From contig NZ_OY762512.1 of NCBI RefSeq assembly GCF_963665995.1, positions 2,728,001-2,792,000 on the forward strand: 64,000 nucleotides of DNA, read 5' to 3'. How positions within the stretch are numbered: position 1 is the first letter of the stretch; each line of letters begins with the position of its first letter. Origin of the DNA: Pleurocapsa sp. FMAR1. Lineage in GTDB: Bacteria; Cyanobacteriota; Cyanobacteriia; Cyanobacteriales; Xenococcaceae. Below the pieces are notes generated by a model. It was given only the letters and a program-made list of their open reading frames with translations. It was not told the origin of the DNA and did not search any database. Positions 62,739-64,000 of the stretch are shown one piece after another. Position numbers and translations under genes: made by a program.

Positions 62739-63289
62739 TAGTTGCAGCTAGTATCCTATATCCCTAAAGGAATTTTTAGAGGCTGTTGATTAACTAAAAA
62801 TCAAGTGCTTTTTTTGCTCTAGCCCATTTAAATTAAGTGTTTAAGTAGTAATATATTTGACAACGTTTCCTAAAACAGCGTAGTATAATATTAACTAATC
62901 AATCGCCTGGCTGTTGAAAGCTGCGGTTTGATAAGCAATTTGAACGTAGAGAAAAGTTTGACTTTATATGGAAATACTGTCCCTTTCTCTCGTACTAGCA
63001 TTGGTAACAATCTATGACCTAGCTGTAAACAGCGAGTGTTAAGCAAGGTTCTAGCTCTGCTTGTATTTTGAAGCGATCGCAATTCAATCGGGAAAAGAAA
63101 AAGAGAGATGAAATAGTTTGCTTCAATGTACTTCTTTTCCTTCACTACAATTATGCTCGGCATGATTGATAATTTTTACGGCACTGACTTAATTTTAGAC
63201 GGTGCTTTTTTTATTGCAGAAATATTTTGTAATTTTTAAGATGATGGTTACAATTTTGAAGACACTATAGAAGCGCGATCGCTCTTATT
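62739..63289. other. Intergenic, no supported gene
   Basis: A 90-codon reverse frame at 62891-63163 (MPSIIVVKEKKYIEANYFIS) has no recognisable domain and lies in sequence with HIP1 sites near 63074. A plus-strand stretch reads NTVPFSRTSIGNN. Neither is convincing. Otherwise AT-rich. Confidence 0.5.
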
Positions 63290-63913
63290 TTATCTGCCTA
63301 ATTGCTCTTTAATAACGTCAATTAGACTAGAACCTCCCCAGACAACGGCAATCAAAATTGAAGTAGAAATAGCCCCTGCTACAGCACAGATAATTAAACC
63401 CAATAAGCCGATCGCACCATCATCTTCTACTAAGCCAAAACCAGTTACAAAAATACCCATCGCTGGTAGGGTATTTGTCCCTGGAATAGGAATCATCATC
63501 GAAATAGACATTAAGGCGATCGCAATTCCCAAGATTACTCTACCAGGTAAACTAGTGCAAAGGGAGCTAAGACGGGGTTTAGTTATCGCTTCAATTCTCT
63601 CCAACCAAGGAATACCCTTTTTAATAAATCCTTGAACACTCTTAAGGGACATTGAACCATTCATGATTTTAGCAGGCAGCCAAGGGCGATCGCGACCTAT
63701 AATTAGCTGTATTGCCAAGAAAAACATCGCAATGCCAAAAGGAATCGAGTATCCAGGGGCAGGAATTGGCAAAGCAGAAGGTAAAGCCAAAACTACAAAT
63801 AAAAACCCAAATATTCTTTCCCCTGCCAAGGTTAAAATATCTGATAAAGTTACCTTTTCTTCCCTTGCTTCTTCAAAAAAGTAGCGATTTAATTCCACAG
63901 AAAGTTTAGCCAT
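63290..63913 (-). CDS. exoD: ExoD-family exopolysaccharide biosynthesis protein
   Basis: The 207-residue product has an N-terminal helix (1-35), then hydrophobic segments (about 36-55, 60-78, 135-160, 175-200) and the ExoD signature ILTLAGERIFGFLFVVLALP, SALPIPAPGYSIPFGIAMFF, AIQLIIGRDRPWLPAKI. ExoD was first linked to exopolysaccharide synthesis in Rhizobium; its biochemistry is unknown. Start ATG 63913 (MAKLSVELNRYFFEE) is chosen because the longer frame to 63958 adds residues unlike the family. Confidence 0.85.
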   Translation of the reverse strand: MAKLSVELNRYFFEEAREEKVTLSDILTLAGERIFGFLFVVLALPSALPIPAPGYSIPFGIAMFFLAIQLIIGRDRPWLPAKIMNGSMSLKSVQGFIKKGIPWLERIEAITKPRLSSLCTSLPGRVILGIAIALMSISMMIPIPGTNTLPAMGIFVTGFGLVEDDGAIGLLGLIICAVAGAISTSILIAVVWGGSSLIDVIKEQLGR

Positions 63914-64000
63914 TTGCTCCCACACTTTAGATAAATATAATTGTTTAGATAATACCAAGATCGAACTACTGGCAATTATAAAAACTTAAGCAAGATAAAA

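Noticed and set aside
62891-63163. 90-residue reverse ORF between pcyA and exoD
   Set aside because: Composition looks like non-coding AT-rich DNA; no domain and no ribosome site.

Overview
The window is chromosomal DNA of a cyanobacterium. The evidence is direct: psbV (cytochrome c-550 of photosystem II), petB and petD (cytochrome b6f), pcyA (phycocyanobilin synthesis), a one-helix high-light-inducible protein, an ExoD family protein, an iron-uptake-type porin with an SLH domain, and very frequent HIP1 octamers (GCGATCGC). The DNA is AT-rich, intergenic spaces are long, and there are many repeats, decayed insertion sequences and gene remnants. This fits a large-genome, possibly Pleurocapsa-like lineage, but the genus is inference. 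I found no tRNA, rRNA or CRISPR array.

Layout. 0-4 kb: small secreted or membrane proteins of unknown role, an ACT-domain protein, and two orphan antitoxin-like genes tail to tail (AbrB/MazE type and DUF433). 4-11 kb: an S9 peptidase, 8-oxoguanine deaminase, guanine deaminase and a YbaK-type deacylase, with palindromic repeat elements between them. 11-18.6 kb: porin, Uma2 nuclease, CbbX/SpoVK-like AAA+ ATPase, Hli protein and MutS2. 18.6-21.7 kb: a nested mobile-DNA region. An IS4-type element with an 8-bp target duplication splits a higA antitoxin gene, and its transposase gene is itself interrupted twice by apparently identical 622-bp non-coding elements flanked by GTCAA. 21.7-24 kb: a frameshifted PFE-CTERM-like protein, an HpsJ-like protein and glutaredoxin. 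24.3-27 kb: a three-gene proton-channel-like operon (one MotA/TolQ/ExbB protein and two ExbD/TolR-like proteins). 27-34.8 kb: a Uma2 gene carrying an 80-codon in-frame repeat insertion, endonuclease V, an MFS transporter, upp, a secreted 11-residue-repeat protein, superoxide dismutase and gene debris. 35-41 kb: a Wzc-type tyrosine autokinase, sirB-cobA (siroheme branch), psbV and a dead IS630 element. 42-46.8 kb: pentapeptide-repeat protein, DUF1499 protein, CtpA protease and petBD. 47-53.3 kb: the conserved rimP-nusA-ylxR-infB cluster with a membrane protein behind it. 53.4-64 kb: DUF3465 protein with an in-frame TGA, proS, a helical-repeat membrane protein, hslO, a HEAT-repeat remnant, a glycosyltransferase, tatA, pcyA and exoD.

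The housekeeping genes cover translation (rimP, nusA, ylxR, infB, proS), photosynthetic electron transport and its maturation (petBD, psbV, ctpA, pcyA, hli), tetrapyrroles (sirB, cobA) and purine/pyrimidine salvage (guaD, 8-oxoguanine deaminase, upp). 

The two observations most worth following are these. First, the 24.3-27 kb operon: its two ExbD-like subunits align at the start of the membrane helix, but the second has Ser21 where the third has Asp21, which suggests an asymmetric stator with one protonatable partner. Second, the 622-bp GTCAA-flanked elements, which look like site-specific, protein-free mobile elements.
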